From contig JAMPHZ010000004.1 of the NCBI GenBank assembly GCA_023663145.1, forward strand, positions 40,341-104,340: a stretch of 64,000 nt of DNA. The letters are read 5' to 3'. The notes beneath the pieces are model-generated. The model made no database searches, had not been told where the DNA came from, and worked only from the letters and a program-made list of their open reading frames with translations. The position numbers and the translations under genes were made by a program. Position 1 is the stretch's first letter, and each line of letters begins with the position of its first letter. Origin of the DNA: Odoribacter sp. (GTDB lineage: Bacteria; Bacteroidota; Bacteroidia; Bacteroidales; Muribaculaceae). This document shows, one piece after another, positions 1-9,692 of the stretch.

Positions 1-1247
1 ATCAGAACCAGCACATACATTGATGCGCTTGCACTCTGAAGTGCGCCGGTAAATATGAAGAATTTAGAGAAGAAACCTGCAAAGGGTGGGATGCCTGCCA
101 ATGAGAACATGGCGAGCATCATGGTGAATGCGAGGCGGGGGTTGGTCTTGTATAAACCCTTGTAGTCATCCATGGATACTTTGCCGGAGGCATTTTCGAT
201 AGCACCTATGACACCGAATGCGGCAAGGTTAGAGAAGATGTATACAAGGATGTAGAACATCATGGCCGCCATTCCGAGGGCGTTGAATGCTATGATGCCA
301 AGCATTATATAACCGGCTTGCGAGATTGATGAGAATGCCAGGAAACGCTTCATGTTGCGCTGGCGTATCGCGAATAGGTTACCTATGGTGATGGTCAGGA
401 TGATCAAAGCATAGAGCATCCATTCCCACACGTGGCTGTAGTAAAGTCCGAAAACCTGGGCCATGATCACCATGAATGAGAAGGCGGCGGCGCCTTTCGA
501 TATTACCGAGAGGTATGAGGTTACCGAGGTAGGAGCACCTTGGTAAACGTCGGCTGTCCACAAGTGGAAGGGAACAAGTGAAAGCTTGAATCCTATGCCG
601 GCGATAACGAAAGCGAGAGCCATCACAAGCAGCATCGTGTTCTGCCCATGGAGGGCTATATAGATGTTGCTGAAGTAAAGGGATCCTGCCAGACCGTAGA
701 CAAATGAGAGTCCCATCATGAAAACTGCCGATGAGAATACGGCGGTGAGCATGTATTTGACTGCGGCCTCATGACTCTCGTAGCGGTTCTTGTCGAATGC
801 CACCATGGCTGCCAAGGGCAGAGATGCGCATTCAAGGCCTATTACGAACACCAGGAAGTGGCGTGCTGATATCATGAGGTACATGCCGAAGAGTGTTACG
901 AGTACCAACTCGTAGAATTCTCCGCGGCGCATGGTCATGGCCTCGCTGTTGGTCCATTTTATTGATTGGATCAGTACTATCACCATACCTATGTTAAGTA
1001 TGTTCTTGATAGCTGATACTACAGGAGAGGTCTGGTACATGCCTGAGAATGCTGAGATGTCAGTGGCGGCTCCCAGGCAGCAGCTGAAGCAGCCGGCTAC
1101 TGTAATGGCGAGCATCAGTACGGTGGTGACAGCCGGCAGAGCCTTCTGGGTGCTGCGCGGCATGAACAAGTCGTAGAGGAACACTAACAGGAACACCACG
1201 AGCAGGGCTATTTCCTGTTTCATTGCTAAAAATTGTGCGTAATCCAT
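1..1247 (-). CDS. nuoN: NADH-quinone oxidoreductase subunit N (partial, 3' end outside window)
   Basis: NuoN is an antiporter-like proton-pumping membrane subunit of respiratory complex I. Translating the minus strand from the ATG at 1247 gives an uninterrupted 415-residue frame that runs off the left edge. It begins MDYAQFLAMKQEIALLV and is almost entirely hydrophobic helices. It carries the antiporter-family stretch FKLSLVPFHLWTADVYQGAP, followed by SFMVIMAQVFGLYY and ISQAGYIMLG. The family is usually about 480 residues, so roughly the last 60 are missing. It starts 16 bp after nuoM stops and is the last visible gene of the nuo/atp block. The only oddity is the truncation by the window. Confidence 0.95.
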   Translation of the reverse strand, partial: MDYAQFLAMKQEIALLVVFLLVFLYDLFMPRSTQKALPAVTTVLMLAITVAGCFSCCLGAATDISAFSGMYQTSPVVSAIKNILNIGMVIVLIQSIKWTNSEAMTMRRGEFYELVLVTLFGMYLMISARHFLVFVIGLECASLPLAAMVAFDKNRYESHEAAVKYMLTAVFSSAVFMMGLSFVYGLAGSLYFSNIYIALHGQNTMLLVMALAFVIAGIGFKLSLVPFHLWTADVYQGAPTSVTSYLSVISKGAAAFSFMVIMAQVFGLYYSHVWEWMLYALIILTITIGNLFAIRQRNMKRFLAFSSISQAGYIMLGIIAFNALGMAAMMFYILVYIFSNLAAFGVIGAIENASGKVSMDDYKGLYKTNPRLAFTMMLAMFSLAGIPPFAGFFSKFFIFTGALQSASASMYVLVL

Positions 1248-1263
1248 TGCGTGACGTTGTTAA

Positions 1264-2793
1264 TTATTTCATGCCTAACACGGTGAAGATGGCCGGCGAG
1301 AAGGTGAAGTTAATCAAGTTATTGAAGAAGTTGGGGAAGCAACCGATACCGGCCACGCATACTATAAGTGACACGGTGGCGACGCGTTCCCACCATGTGG
1401 CGTCGGTCAGCTTTAGGTGGTGTTCGTCATAAACCGGGCCGAAGAGTAACTTACCCACAACGCGCAGGATATAGACTGCGGTGATGACAATTGAGCAGCA
1501 GGCGATGAGGGTGAATACCAGACGCAGTGATCCTGCTCCGGCAAGATAATCGGCCATACCGGCTTTGAACGAGCCGACGAATACTGTCATTTCAGCCACG
1601 AATCCGCTAAGACCGGGCAGACCTAATGATGCCATACCGGCAATTACATAGCACACTGACAGGTATGGCATAATCTGCATCATACCGCCCATCTGAGTGA
1701 TGTCGCGGGTATGTGTGCGGCCGTAAATCATACCGATCAAGGCGAAGAAGAGGGCTGTCATAAGACCATGTGAAAGCATCTGCATGATGGCACCGGTCAT
1801 GGCGGTTTCATTTAGCATGAGAATGGCGAAGAGCACCAGGCCGCAGTGGCTTACCGAGGAGTAGGCATTGATGTACTTGAGGTCGGTCTTGACACATGCG
1901 CAGAATGCACCGTATACAACTGAGATGCCGGTCAGGATGAGGAATATCCACGAGAGCTCGTGAGCTGCCTGAGGCATGGTGTAGATTGCCACGCGGAAGC
2001 ATCCGTAGCCGCCGAGTTTCATGAGCACACCGGCGTGGAGCATTGACACCGCGGTGGGGGCTGAGGCGTGACCGTCAGGTGACCATGTGTGGAAGGGGAA
2101 CATCGCGCCAAGTACGCCGAAACCTACGAATGTCATGGGGAAGAGGAACTGCTGCCAACCGTGGGGAATGGCGGCGTTGTTGACGATTTCAAGTAGGTTC
2201 CATGTGAGCTGTCCGCCTTCGGGAGCTGAGTGGTAGTAGATACCGATTAGGCCGAGCATCAGAAATGCTGAGCCACCCATCAGCATCAGGGTCAGTTTCA
2301 TGGCTGAGTAGTTCTTGTTACCTGACCCCCACACCCCGATAAGGAGGTACATGGGGATGAGCGCTACCTCATAGAACATGAACATGGTGAACATGTCAAT
2401 TGAGATAAAGAAGCCGAATACACCGGTGCTCAGCAGGATGAGCCAAAGGAAAAATTCCTTGGGCTGTTGTATAGTCCATGATGCGAACGATCCGGCAAAT
2501 ACAATGATTGACGACAGGAGCAGCATTGCCACAGAAATGCCGTCGACACCCACGGCGAGGTGTATGTTGAGCGGTGTGAACCATGACCATGAATCAACGA
2601 AGAGCATCGGGTCGTTGTTGCCTGCCGCACGCAGTGCCAGGTATTGTACCAACAGCACCACCGAGAGAGCAATCAAGCCCAGTGAACCGACTACAGCCAC
2701 GGCGCGGATCTGCTTGATGTTGCGGCACAGAGCCAGGGCACCAAGCATAACCAACGGGATGATTACGAAGTATATTAATATATTTTCAAACAT
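1264..2793 (-). CDS. nuoM: NADH-quinone oxidoreductase subunit M
   Basis: NuoM is a proton-translocating antiporter-like subunit of complex I in the inner membrane. The 509 residues, the usual family length, form about 14 hydrophobic helices. Family signatures are visible: the key-helix glutamate region (MFMFYEVALIPMYLLIGVWG), FPFHTWSPDGHASAPTAVSM and KYINAYSSVSHCGLVLF. It starts at MFENILIYF, 37 bp after nuoL, and is followed by nuoN after 16 bp. Nothing is unusual in the protein itself. Confidence 0.97.
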   Translation of the reverse strand: MFENILIYFVIIPLVMLGALALCRNIKQIRAVAVVGSLGLIALSVVLLVQYLALRAAGNNDPMLFVDSWSWFTPLNIHLAVGVDGISVAMLLLSSIIVFAGSFASWTIQQPKEFFLWLILLSTGVFGFFISIDMFTMFMFYEVALIPMYLLIGVWGSGNKNYSAMKLTLMLMGGSAFLMLGLIGIYYHSAPEGGQLTWNLLEIVNNAAIPHGWQQFLFPMTFVGFGVLGAMFPFHTWSPDGHASAPTAVSMLHAGVLMKLGGYGCFRVAIYTMPQAAHELSWIFLILTGISVVYGAFCACVKTDLKYINAYSSVSHCGLVLFAILMLNETAMTGAIMQMLSHGLMTALFFALIGMIYGRTHTRDITQMGGMMQIMPYLSVCYVIAGMASLGLPGLSGFVAEMTVFVGSFKAGMADYLAGAGSLRLVFTLIACCSIVITAVYILRVVGKLLFGPVYDEHHLKLTDATWWERVATVSLIVCVAGIGCFPNFFNNLINFTFSPAIFTVLGMK

Positions 2794-2830
2794 AGCTTTT
2801 TACTTTTTCAGGGGATTGACTCTCATTGGT

Positions 2831-4843
2831 TTAAAGCAGGCACAGGATAGTTATGCCGCCAAGGAGCAGCGCTCCGATGATATATATCCAGGTATACATC
2901 TGAACCTGACCCAACTGAAGGGGCTTGATGGCGTTGGATGCCTTGTTTGTGATGATAGCGAAGGAATCCATGGTGCCGTCGATGATGTGGCGGTCAAACC
3001 ATGCCAGGGGGCGGCAGATGCCGTTGAAGATAATCTTATGGGTGATAAACATATAGAGTTCATCCCAGTAGAAGCGGTGGTGACACCAGTCCCACAGGGT
3101 GGGGAGGGCGTTCTTGAACTTAGCGGGCAGCGGGTTTTCCTTGCGGTACATTACTGTTGCCAGAATTATGGCGAGGATTGCGACTGCAAGGCTTATTGAT
3201 GCCACACCCCAGTCAAAATGAGCCATGAAGTCGTACGGTTCGCCGTTCCATGACACGAGTTTGCCGAATGGAATGAAACCGGCCACGCATGATATGGCAG
3301 CGAGAATGATGAGCGGTAGTGACATGGTCCAGGGTTGGTCATGCGGAGCATGATGTCCCTCGGGTGTCTTGTGCTCTTTCCACCAGAATATAAGGTAGTA
3401 GAGACGGAACATATAGAAAGCGGTGAGGCCGGCTACAAGCGACATCCAGATGTATACCAGTGTGCTGTAATTGCCGCATGCGCTCAGAATCTCGTCTTTT
3501 GAGAAGAATCCCGAGAACGGTATGATACCGGCGATGGCAAGACAACCGATGAGGAATGTCCAATGGGTTATCGGCATGTGCTTACGAAGGCCGTGCATGG
3601 CGGTATAGTCATTTGAACCGATGGCATGTATCAGGGCGCCGGCTCCGAGGAAGAGCAGGGCTTTGAACATGGCGTGCGTGAAAAGATGGAACATCGAAGC
3701 CATGTAGCCAAGACCCTCGTGATGTTCAGGACGGGCAACGCCTAACGCTACCATCATGAATGCGATCTGCGATATTGTCGAGAAAGCGAGCACTCTCTTT
3801 ATGTCAATCTGGGCACAGGCTACCATGGCGGCGTAGAACGCGGTGATGGCGCCTACTACGGTAATGATGACCAATGCGCTGTTTTCCATGAGGTAAAGCG
3901 GGAACAGACGTGCCACCAGATAAACACCGGCCACAACCATGGTGGCGGCGTGGATAAGAGCCGACACGGGAGTCGGACCTTCCATAGCATCGGGCAGCCA
4001 GATGTGCAGAGGCATCATCGCCGATTTACCCATGCCTCCCATGAAGATCAGCACGAGAGCCCATGTGAGCACTGATGCGCCCATGAACATCGGAGCGGCG
4101 TGGCTTTCGATTGAGGCAAGTATCGACTTAGGCGTCGAGAGGTCAACGTGGAACACATCTTTCATGCCTTCTACGGGTACTGAGGTGAGGTTGGTGAAGT
4201 CAAATGTTCCTGTATACCAACTGAGCACGAGGATGCCGATGAGGAAGCCAAGATCAGCGAAACGGGTGACGATAAATGCTTTCTTCGATGCCGACACTGC
4301 CGATGGCTTGGTGTAGTAGAAACCGATCAGCAGATAGGAAGAGGCGCCGACAAGTTCCCAGAAGATATACATCTGGAAGATGTTGGTTGCCACAACCAGG
4401 CCGAGCATTGAGAAAGAGAAAAGCGACAGGAATGCGTAAAAGCGTTGGAAGCCTTTTTCAAACACACCGTGATGGTCGCGCATATATCCCAATGAGTAGA
4501 GATGTACCATGAAAGAGATAGTTGTGATGACAACCAACATCATGGCCGAGATGGGGTCGAGGAAGAAGCCGAGCGAGATTACCAGATTATCGGTAAACTG
4601 AAGCCAGGTTTGGTTAAATACGATGTACTGCAGACGTTCGCCTGAAGCTGAGATAAACTCGGGGGCGCCGCTGAAGAAGTAGTTGAACGCCGTGGTATAG
4701 GCGAGCACGAGCACTGTGCCCATGCCGAGCGTGCCGAGTGTGCCGGCAAGCAGATGGCTCATTTTTTTGCCGCACAAGCCCAGGAAAATGAACATGAACA
4801 GCGGTATGGCCAAGATAAGTATAGGTAGGGTAGGGCTCATCAC
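2831..4843 (-). CDS. nuoL: NADH-quinone oxidoreductase subunit L
   Basis: NuoL is the distal antiporter-like subunit of complex I, with the long lateral helix that braces the membrane arm. The 670 residues are typical. The antiporter core is visible, with FWELVGASSYLLIGFYYTKP, the MPLHIWLPDAMEGPTPVSAL stretch and KRVLAFSTISQIAFMMVALG. The C-terminal part, after about residue 500, contains a hydrophilic section and a final transmembrane helix, as expected for the lateral helix and its anchor. It lies 2 bp after nuoK, so the two are probably translationally coupled. Confidence 0.97.
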   Translation of the reverse strand: MMSPTLPILILAIPLFMFIFLGLCGKKMSHLLAGTLGTLGMGTVLVLAYTTAFNYFFSGAPEFISASGERLQYIVFNQTWLQFTDNLVISLGFFLDPISAMMLVVITTISFMVHLYSLGYMRDHHGVFEKGFQRFYAFLSLFSFSMLGLVVATNIFQMYIFWELVGASSYLLIGFYYTKPSAVSASKKAFIVTRFADLGFLIGILVLSWYTGTFDFTNLTSVPVEGMKDVFHVDLSTPKSILASIESHAAPMFMGASVLTWALVLIFMGGMGKSAMMPLHIWLPDAMEGPTPVSALIHAATMVVAGVYLVARLFPLYLMENSALVIITVVGAITAFYAAMVACAQIDIKRVLAFSTISQIAFMMVALGVARPEHHEGLGYMASMFHLFTHAMFKALLFLGAGALIHAIGSNDYTAMHGLRKHMPITHWTFLIGCLAIAGIIPFSGFFSKDEILSACGNYSTLVYIWMSLVAGLTAFYMFRLYYLIFWWKEHKTPEGHHAPHDQPWTMSLPLIILAAISCVAGFIPFGKLVSWNGEPYDFMAHFDWGVASISLAVAILAIILATVMYRKENPLPAKFKNALPTLWDWCHHRFYWDELYMFITHKIIFNGICRPLAWFDRHIIDGTMDSFAIITNKASNAIKPLQLGQVQMYTWIYIIGALLLGGITILCLL

Positions 4844-4845
4844 TA

Positions 4846-5157
4846 TTAGAATTTCATTTGGTTAAGCTCCCTGATGTCTACATTGCGTACCGAACGGAAA
4901 ACGTTGATGATGATGGCGATGGCAAGAGCTGTCTCTGCGGCCGCGATAGCGATTGCAAAGAGTGTGAACACCATGCCTTCCATCTGTTCGGGGAACAGGA
5001 AACGGTTGAAGATTACAAAATTCATGTCTACGGCGTTGAGCATCAGCTCAAGAGAGATGAGCATGGCAATCATGTTGCGCCGGGTAAGGAAGCCGTAGAG
5101 GCCGCAGCAGAACATTATCAGCGACGGCACCAGGTAATAGATAGCTGTCAATTCCAT
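4846..5157 (-). CDS. nuoK: NADH-quinone oxidoreductase subunit K
   Basis: NuoK is a three-helix membrane subunit of complex I, related to MrpC/MnhC antiporter subunits. The 103 residues show three hydrophobic segments. The conserved membrane glutamates lie in MLISLELMLNAVDMNFV and AIAAAETALAIAIIINVFR, which belong to the proton path next to NuoJ and NuoN. It starts 5 bp after nuoJ and nuoL follows 2 bp later. Confidence 0.97.
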   Translation of the reverse strand: MELTAIYYLVPSLIMFCCGLYGFLTRRNMIAMLISLELMLNAVDMNFVIFNRFLFPEQMEGMVFTLFAIAIAAAETALAIAIIINVFRSVRNVDIRELNQMKF

Positions 5158-5162
5158 GGCTG

Positions 5163-5675
5163 TTAACGTTTACGGGCGACTACTATGCCACCGATTATAC
5201 ATGCGAGTAAAAGGACACTCACTGCCTCGAACGGCAGCAGATACTGACCGTGGCCGGTGCCCATCATGGCTTGGCCGATGGTTTGCATGGTGGGTGTCTC
5301 GACCGCCGGCTTGGCTGCGAAGAGGTTGCAGCGTGCGAGCAATGAGCATCCGGTGATGGCAAACATGGCCACGGAGGCAATCAAGCCGAGGACGCGGCGT
5401 TTTGATGCCAGTTTCTCGGAGTTGTGCCCGGGATGTGACGTGAGCAATATCGCGAATACGAAGAGCACCACTATACCACCGGCGTATACGGCTATCTGCA
5501 CGGCACCGAGGAATTGGTAGTCAAGCATAAAATAGACTACGGCGGCGGCAAAAAGCGTGAATAGCAGGTAGGTGGCGGCGCGCAGGATCTTGCGTGTGGT
5601 CACAGCCAGTACCGAGAAGATGACCATCGCCGCAGCGACAATCACATACAGAATGATACTTCCTACTGAATCCAT
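5163..5675 (-). CDS. nuoJ: NADH-quinone oxidoreductase subunit J
   Basis: NuoJ is a membrane subunit of complex I with five helices, packed against NuoA and NuoK. The 170 residues show the expected pattern, including LRAATYLLFTLFAAAVVYFM and QIAVYAGGIVVLFVFAILL, the conserved stretches around the pi-bulge helix. It is separated from nuoI by 155 bp, the longest gap inside the whole nuo/atp block, and followed closely by nuoK. Confidence 0.96.
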   Translation of the reverse strand: MDSVGSIILYVIVAAAMVIFSVLAVTTRKILRAATYLLFTLFAAAVVYFMLDYQFLGAVQIAVYAGGIVVLFVFAILLTSHPGHNSEKLASKRRVLGLIASVAMFAITGCSLLARCNLFAAKPAVETPTMQTIGQAMMGTGHGQYLLPFEAVSVLLLACIIGGIVVARKR

Positions 5676-5830
5676 ATTGGTTTATTATTTATTATTCTCT
5701 TTAAGGTTAGCAAGTCTGTTATGTCATTGATCCATCATGAACTTTAAGCTCCGGTGTCCGTGTGTGACTGAAAAAACCGGTGATCAAGCCAATCTCAGGA
5801 TATGACTGTCCGTAACCTGCTGTAGTTGAA
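5676..5830 (-). other. Longest internal spacer of the nuo/atp block
   Basis: This is 155 bp without a gene between the end of nuoI and the start of nuoJ. I see no TAnnTTTG element on the minus strand here. The only structure is a weak 5-bp stem (CCGGT with ACCGG) around 5786-5815. It may be simple leader sequence for nuoJ or a site of RNA processing. Nothing supports a separate promoter. Confidence 0.3.
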
Positions 5831-6565
5831 TTATTCAGATTTGTCAGCCTTTGCGGCAGCCTCGCGTTGAGCCTTGAGAGCAGCAGCCTTTTCAAGGGCG
5901 GCTTTTATCTTGGCTTCTTTTTCCGGATCTCCTTTAGCTGCGGCGAGTGCCTTGGCTGCGGCGCTGTCGGGCGCGGATGCCGTCGGGCTTGCCTCGGTTG
6001 CGGCAGGTGAGGCGCCTTTGGCAGCGGCGGCCTTGGCCTTTGCTGCTGCTATTTTAGCCTCTCGTTCGGCGGCAAGCTTTGCTTTTTGCTCCTCGGTAAG
6101 TTCCGGCTCGGGTTTCTCGGGCAGGTAATTGAGTTGTTTTACAAGTTTCTCGCGGGTGAACACGGCCTGCTCAAATTCGTTGCGGAAGCGCAGAGCGTCG
6201 GTCGGACAAGTGGTGACACATAATTGGCAGAATGTGCATGAGCCCAGATCGTAGATGTAACGGGCGAGTTTTTTCTTTTTTGTGCCGGCCGGGGTGTCAA
6301 CCATCTTTGACTCCACTGTAATGGTGCCGTTAGGACAGTTGCGCTCGCAAGTGCCGCAGGCGATGCATTTGTGGTTACCTTCCTCATCATAGATGAGTTC
6401 AAGGATGGCGCGGAAACGGTCGGGCCACTGATGTGTTTCGCGGTTTTCGGGATAACGTTCGGTAATCTTGGGGGTTATGAATTCTTTGCCGGTGACGCTC
6501 ATTCCCTTGAGAAGCGAGGCGACTCCTGACCCCAAAGATGTAAAGTATTCTTTTACACTACCCAT
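5831..6565 (-). CDS. nuoI: NADH-quinone oxidoreductase subunit I with long Ala/Lys-rich tail
   Basis: NuoI carries iron-sulfur clusters N6a and N6b, which pass electrons towards NuoB. The ferredoxin core shows two clean 4Fe-4S motifs: C67-C70-C73-C77 and C110-C113-C116-C120, each ending in CP. Core NuoI proteins are about 150-180 residues, but this one is 244. From about residue 157 onwards it is a charged, alanine- and lysine-rich tail of low complexity. The gene starts 43 bp after atpG, so complex I genes resume here after the embedded ATP synthase genes. Function is secure; the role of the tail is unknown. Confidence 0.96.
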   Translation of the reverse strand: MGSVKEYFTSLGSGVASLLKGMSVTGKEFITPKITERYPENRETHQWPDRFRAILELIYDEEGNHKCIACGTCERNCPNGTITVESKMVDTPAGTKKKKLARYIYDLGSCTFCQLCVTTCPTDALRFRNEFEQAVFTREKLVKQLNYLPEKPEPELTEEQKAKLAAEREAKIAAAKAKAAAAKGASPAATEASPTASAPDSAAAKALAAAKGDPEKEAKIKAALEKAAALKAQREAAAKADKSE

Positions 6566-6608
6566 TGATTAATGATTGATTATCGTGATGGTGTTAATTC
6601 TATGTTGA

Positions 6609-7499
6609 TTAGTCGCGCACCTGGCCGCCAACTATGTCGAGCAGCTCGGTGGTGATTGATTGTTGGCGCAGTTTGTTGTATTCGAGTCTCAGTTGGTCAA
6701 GCAGCTTGCGTGCGTTGTCGTTGGCAGCTTGCATAGCCATAACGCGGGCGGCCTGTTCCGATGCACGGTTTTCCACAAATACTTCCTGTGTGACTGCGAG
6801 TAGATACATTGGCAGCACACTGGCGAAGATGTGAGGCGCGTCAGGCTCGAATATATATGGTTTTACAGCCGCAGACTTGTCGTCTTGAGAGTCCGTGGAG
6901 AACGCCTGTGCCGACAATGGGAGCAGCCTGTCGTTTTTAGCCCGTTGGCGGCCGGCGCTGATATAGTTCATATATACGATGTTGACAGCATCGGTATCTC
7001 CACGCAGGAAGCTGTCACGCAGCCGGTACTCGAACCCTTTCACGGCATTGCCATCGCTCTTTGAGTCAATGTCCTCGGGAACCTGCACTGTGACACTGTT
7101 GCCGAGGCGCCCCAGTGCTTTGATCATCTTGCGGCCTACAGGCACGACGGTGATTTGTAATCCGCTGCCGTGAGCCGAACGCAAATTCTCGATTTCTTGC
7201 TCAAGAAATTTCACTATGTTGACATTGTAGGCGCCACACAGGCCATCGTCACTTCCGAGCACGGCGATTGTGATATGGCTTATAGGACGCTCAACGGCAA
7301 GGGGTGACGTGAACGGAGCATCGGCCGAGAGCAGATTGGAGATGATGCCCTCGATGGTGGTGCGGTAGGGCCCCAGGCGTCGTAGAGCGCCCTCGGCCTT
7401 GTGCATCTTGGCCGAAGATATCATCTTCATGGCACCGGTAATCTTTTCCGAGGAGGCTACCGAGCCAATGCGTCCTTTCAGTTCTCTAAGTGTTGCCAT
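6609..7499 (-). CDS. atpG: ATP synthase F1 subunit gamma
   Basis: Gamma is the central rotor shaft of F1 and couples c-ring rotation to catalysis in the alpha/beta hexamer. The 296 residues begin MATLRELKGRIGSVASSEKITGAMKMIS, the usual N-terminal coiled-coil. They end with the conserved C-terminal helix (EYNKLRQQSITTELLDIVGG). The middle contains LGSDDGLCGAYNVNI, the conserved Rossmann-like core. It is the last gene of the atp set, 24 bp after atpA, and is followed after 43 bp by nuoI. Confidence 0.97.
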   Translation of the reverse strand: MATLRELKGRIGSVASSEKITGAMKMISSAKMHKAEGALRRLGPYRTTIEGIISNLLSADAPFTSPLAVERPISHITIAVLGSDDGLCGAYNVNIVKFLEQEIENLRSAHGSGLQITVVPVGRKMIKALGRLGNSVTVQVPEDIDSKSDGNAVKGFEYRLRDSFLRGDTDAVNIVYMNYISAGRQRAKNDRLLPLSAQAFSTDSQDDKSAAVKPYIFEPDAPHIFASVLPMYLLAVTQEVFVENRASEQAARVMAMQAANDNARKLLDQLRLEYNKLRQQSITTELLDIVGGQVRD

Positions 7500-7523
7500 C
7501 TGCTGTTACTGTATTCTTGTATT

Positions 7524-9092
7524 TTAAAATTGGCCTGAAATCTGATTGGCAGCTTCGGTGAGCTTGGCTGTGATGTCGTCAGTAAGTTTACCTTGTGCGA
7601 TCTGGGCAAGTTCATCCTTGTATTTTGCCTGAAGCAACTGCACGAACTGTTTCTCAAAGTCGGCGACGTGCTCGGCAGGTACATTTTCAAGCAGGCCGTT
7701 AACGCCGCAATATATCTCGGCTACCTGCTCAGCTACCGGTACCGGGTGGTATTGGGGCTGGATGAGGAGGCGTTCGTTCTTGCGGCCTTTGTCTATCACA
7801 CGAGCTGTCACGGCGTCGATGTCGCCGCCGAACTTGGTGAATGATTCAAGTTCACGGAACTGTGCCTGGTCGATTTTCAGAGTGCCGGCCACCTTCTTCA
7901 TAGGCTTGATCTGCGCGTTACCGCCCACACGTGATACAGAGATACCGACATTGATTGCCGGGCGGATGCCGCGGTTGAACAGTGCGGTCTCAAGATATAT
8001 CTGGCCGTCAGTGATTGAGATCACGTTGGTGGGGATGTAGGCTGAGACGTCACCGGCCTGAGTCTCGATGATCGGGAGTGCGGTGAGCGAGCCGCCGCCT
8101 TTTACGATTGGTTTGAGAGAGGCGGGAAGGTCGTTCATTGTGGCCGCGATCTCCTGGTTGTCGATGATTTTGGCTGCGCGTTCAAGCAGACGTGAGTGCA
8201 GATAAAAGATATCGCCGGGATAGGCTTCTCGTCCCGAAGGGCGTTTCAGGATCAGAGAGATCTCGCGGTAGGCGACCGCCTGCTTCGACAGGTCATCGTA
8301 AACGATGAGAGCGTCGCGGCCGGTGTCACGGAAATATTCACCGATAGCCACGCCGGCGAAGGGTGAGTAATAGCGCATCGAAGCTGAGTCGGCAGCGGTG
8401 GCGGCAACCACTACGGTGTAATCCATTGCACCGTATTTGCGCAATGTTTCGACTATAGCGGCTACTGATGATGCTTTCTGACCTATGGCTACGTAGATGC
8501 AATATACGGGCTTGCCTTCCTCAAAGTTTTTGCGCTGATTGATAATAGTATCAATGGCGATGGCAGTTTTACCTATCTGACGGTCACCGATGATAAGTTC
8601 GCGTTGTCCGCGACCGATGGGGACCATTGAATCTACGGCTTTGATACCGGTCTGTAGCGGTTGATTTACGGGCTGGCGATAGATAACGCCGGGAGCTTTA
8701 CGCTCGAGGGGGAGACGCATAAGGTCGCCGGTTATAGGGCCGCGACCGTCGATCGGCTCGCCCAAGACGTTAATGACGCGCCCCAGAAGGCCTTCGCCCA
8801 CAGGTATAGAAGCAATCTGGCCTGTGCGCTTTACGCTCATGCCCTCGGTTACTTTGTCGACGTTGTTAAGCAGAATTACGCCTACGTTGCTTTCCTCGAG
8901 GTTAAGGGCGACGCCTTTGACGCCGTTTTCAAATTCTACGAGCTCGTTGGCGCGCACGTTGTCCAGGCCGTAGACGTGGGCAACGCCGTCGCCTACTTCA
9001 AGCACCTGACCTACTTCTTCAAAATTGACAGTGGTATTGATGCTTTCGAGCTGCTGTTTCAATACTTCAGATATCTCGCTTGGATTTATCAT
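7524..9092 (-). CDS. atpA: ATP synthase F1 subunit alpha
   Basis: Alpha is the non-catalytic nucleotide-binding subunit of the F1 hexamer. The 522 residues fit the family. The P-loop GDRQIGKT lies at residues 169-176, and the ATPase alpha/beta signature appears in [14 protein letters not shown]. The N-terminal part binds delta. It lies 31 bp after atpH and 24 bp before atpG, as in other Bacteroidota atp operons. Confidence 0.98.
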   Translation of the reverse strand: MINPSEISEVLKQQLESINTTVNFEEVGQVLEVGDGVAHVYGLDNVRANELVEFENGVKGVALNLEESNVGVILLNNVDKVTEGMSVKRTGQIASIPVGEGLLGRVINVLGEPIDGRGPITGDLMRLPLERKAPGVIYRQPVNQPLQTGIKAVDSMVPIGRGQRELIIGDRQIGKTAIAIDTIINQRKNFEEGKPVYCIYVAIGQKASSVAAIVETLRKYGAMDYTVVVAATAADSASMRYYSPFAGVAIGEYFRDTGRDALIVYDDLSKQAVAYREISLILKRPSGREAYPGDIFYLHSRLLERAAKIIDNQEIAATMNDLPASLKPIVKGGGSLTALPIIETQAGDVSAYIPTNVISITDGQIYLETALFNRGIRPAINVGISVSRVGGNAQIKPMKKVAGTLKIDQAQFRELESFTKFGGDIDAVTARVIDKGRKNERLLIQPQYHPVPVAEQVAEIYCGVNGLLENVPAEHVADFEKQFVQLLQAKYKDELAQIAQGKLTDDITAKLTEAANQISGQF

Positions 9093-9123
9093 TGTGGGCA
9101 GTTGGCGGGGTGAATGGTTAATT

Positions 9124-9666
9124 TTAATTGAGCAAGGATAGCTTTAGCTCCTTGAGTTGGGTCGAAATGGAAGCGTCAAGACGCTCGTTGTCAATGTTGA
9201 CTACGAATCCGCCTATGAGGGCCGGATCAACGCGTGATGAAAATTCCATCTTTGCGCCATCGAGTTGCTTCTCGACCAATTGCTTGATGCGGTTCATGAC
9301 AGCAGGCTCAAGGGGTGAGGCTGACACTATCTCTACGCGACGTATATTGTTTTCCTCGCGGTATAGTGTGAGATAGCTGTGAGCAATTAGATCGATCAGA
9401 TCGATGCGCCGGTTCTTCACAAGCAATTGCAGGAAGTCATTGAAGGTCGTGTCGGCAGCTACAGAGCCGGCGGCTGTTGCGATTAGCTTAACCTTATCTG
9501 GGGTGGCTATGAACGGATTGGCGATGGTAGCCTGCAACTGCGGATTGGCGTCAAAGGATGCCACCAGCGTGTTCATCAGCTGGTAACAGCGTTCGGCATC
9601 GCCGCGCTCTTTGTCTGTTTTAAAGAGCGCCTTGGCGTATCGTCGCGGGATAAGACCTTGATTCAT
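9124..9666 (-). CDS. atpH: ATP synthase F1 subunit delta
   Basis: Delta joins the peripheral stalk (b subunits) to the top of F1. The 180 residues match the OSCP/delta family: an N-terminal helical domain ([20 protein letters not shown]) and a C-terminal region with the family's [16 protein letters not shown] stretch. It starts at [14 protein letters not shown], 26 bp after atpF, and precedes atpA by 31 bp. Confidence 0.96.
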   Translation of the reverse strand: MNQGLIPRRYAKALFKTDKERGDAERCYQLMNTLVASFDANPQLQATIANPFIATPDKVKLIATAAGSVAADTTFNDFLQLLVKNRRIDLIDLIAHSYLTLYREENNIRRVEIVSASPLEPAVMNRIKQLVEKQLDGAKMEFSSRVDPALIGGFVVNIDNERLDASISTQLKELKLSLLN

Positions 9667-9692
9667 CTTTCGTGGATTGCCTGTGATTGTTG

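Noticed and set aside
2378..3199. 273-codon open frame on the plus strand across nuoM/nuoL
   Set aside because: It lies antisense to two certain complex I genes and has no recognisable domain. It also crosses the nuoM/nuoL junction.
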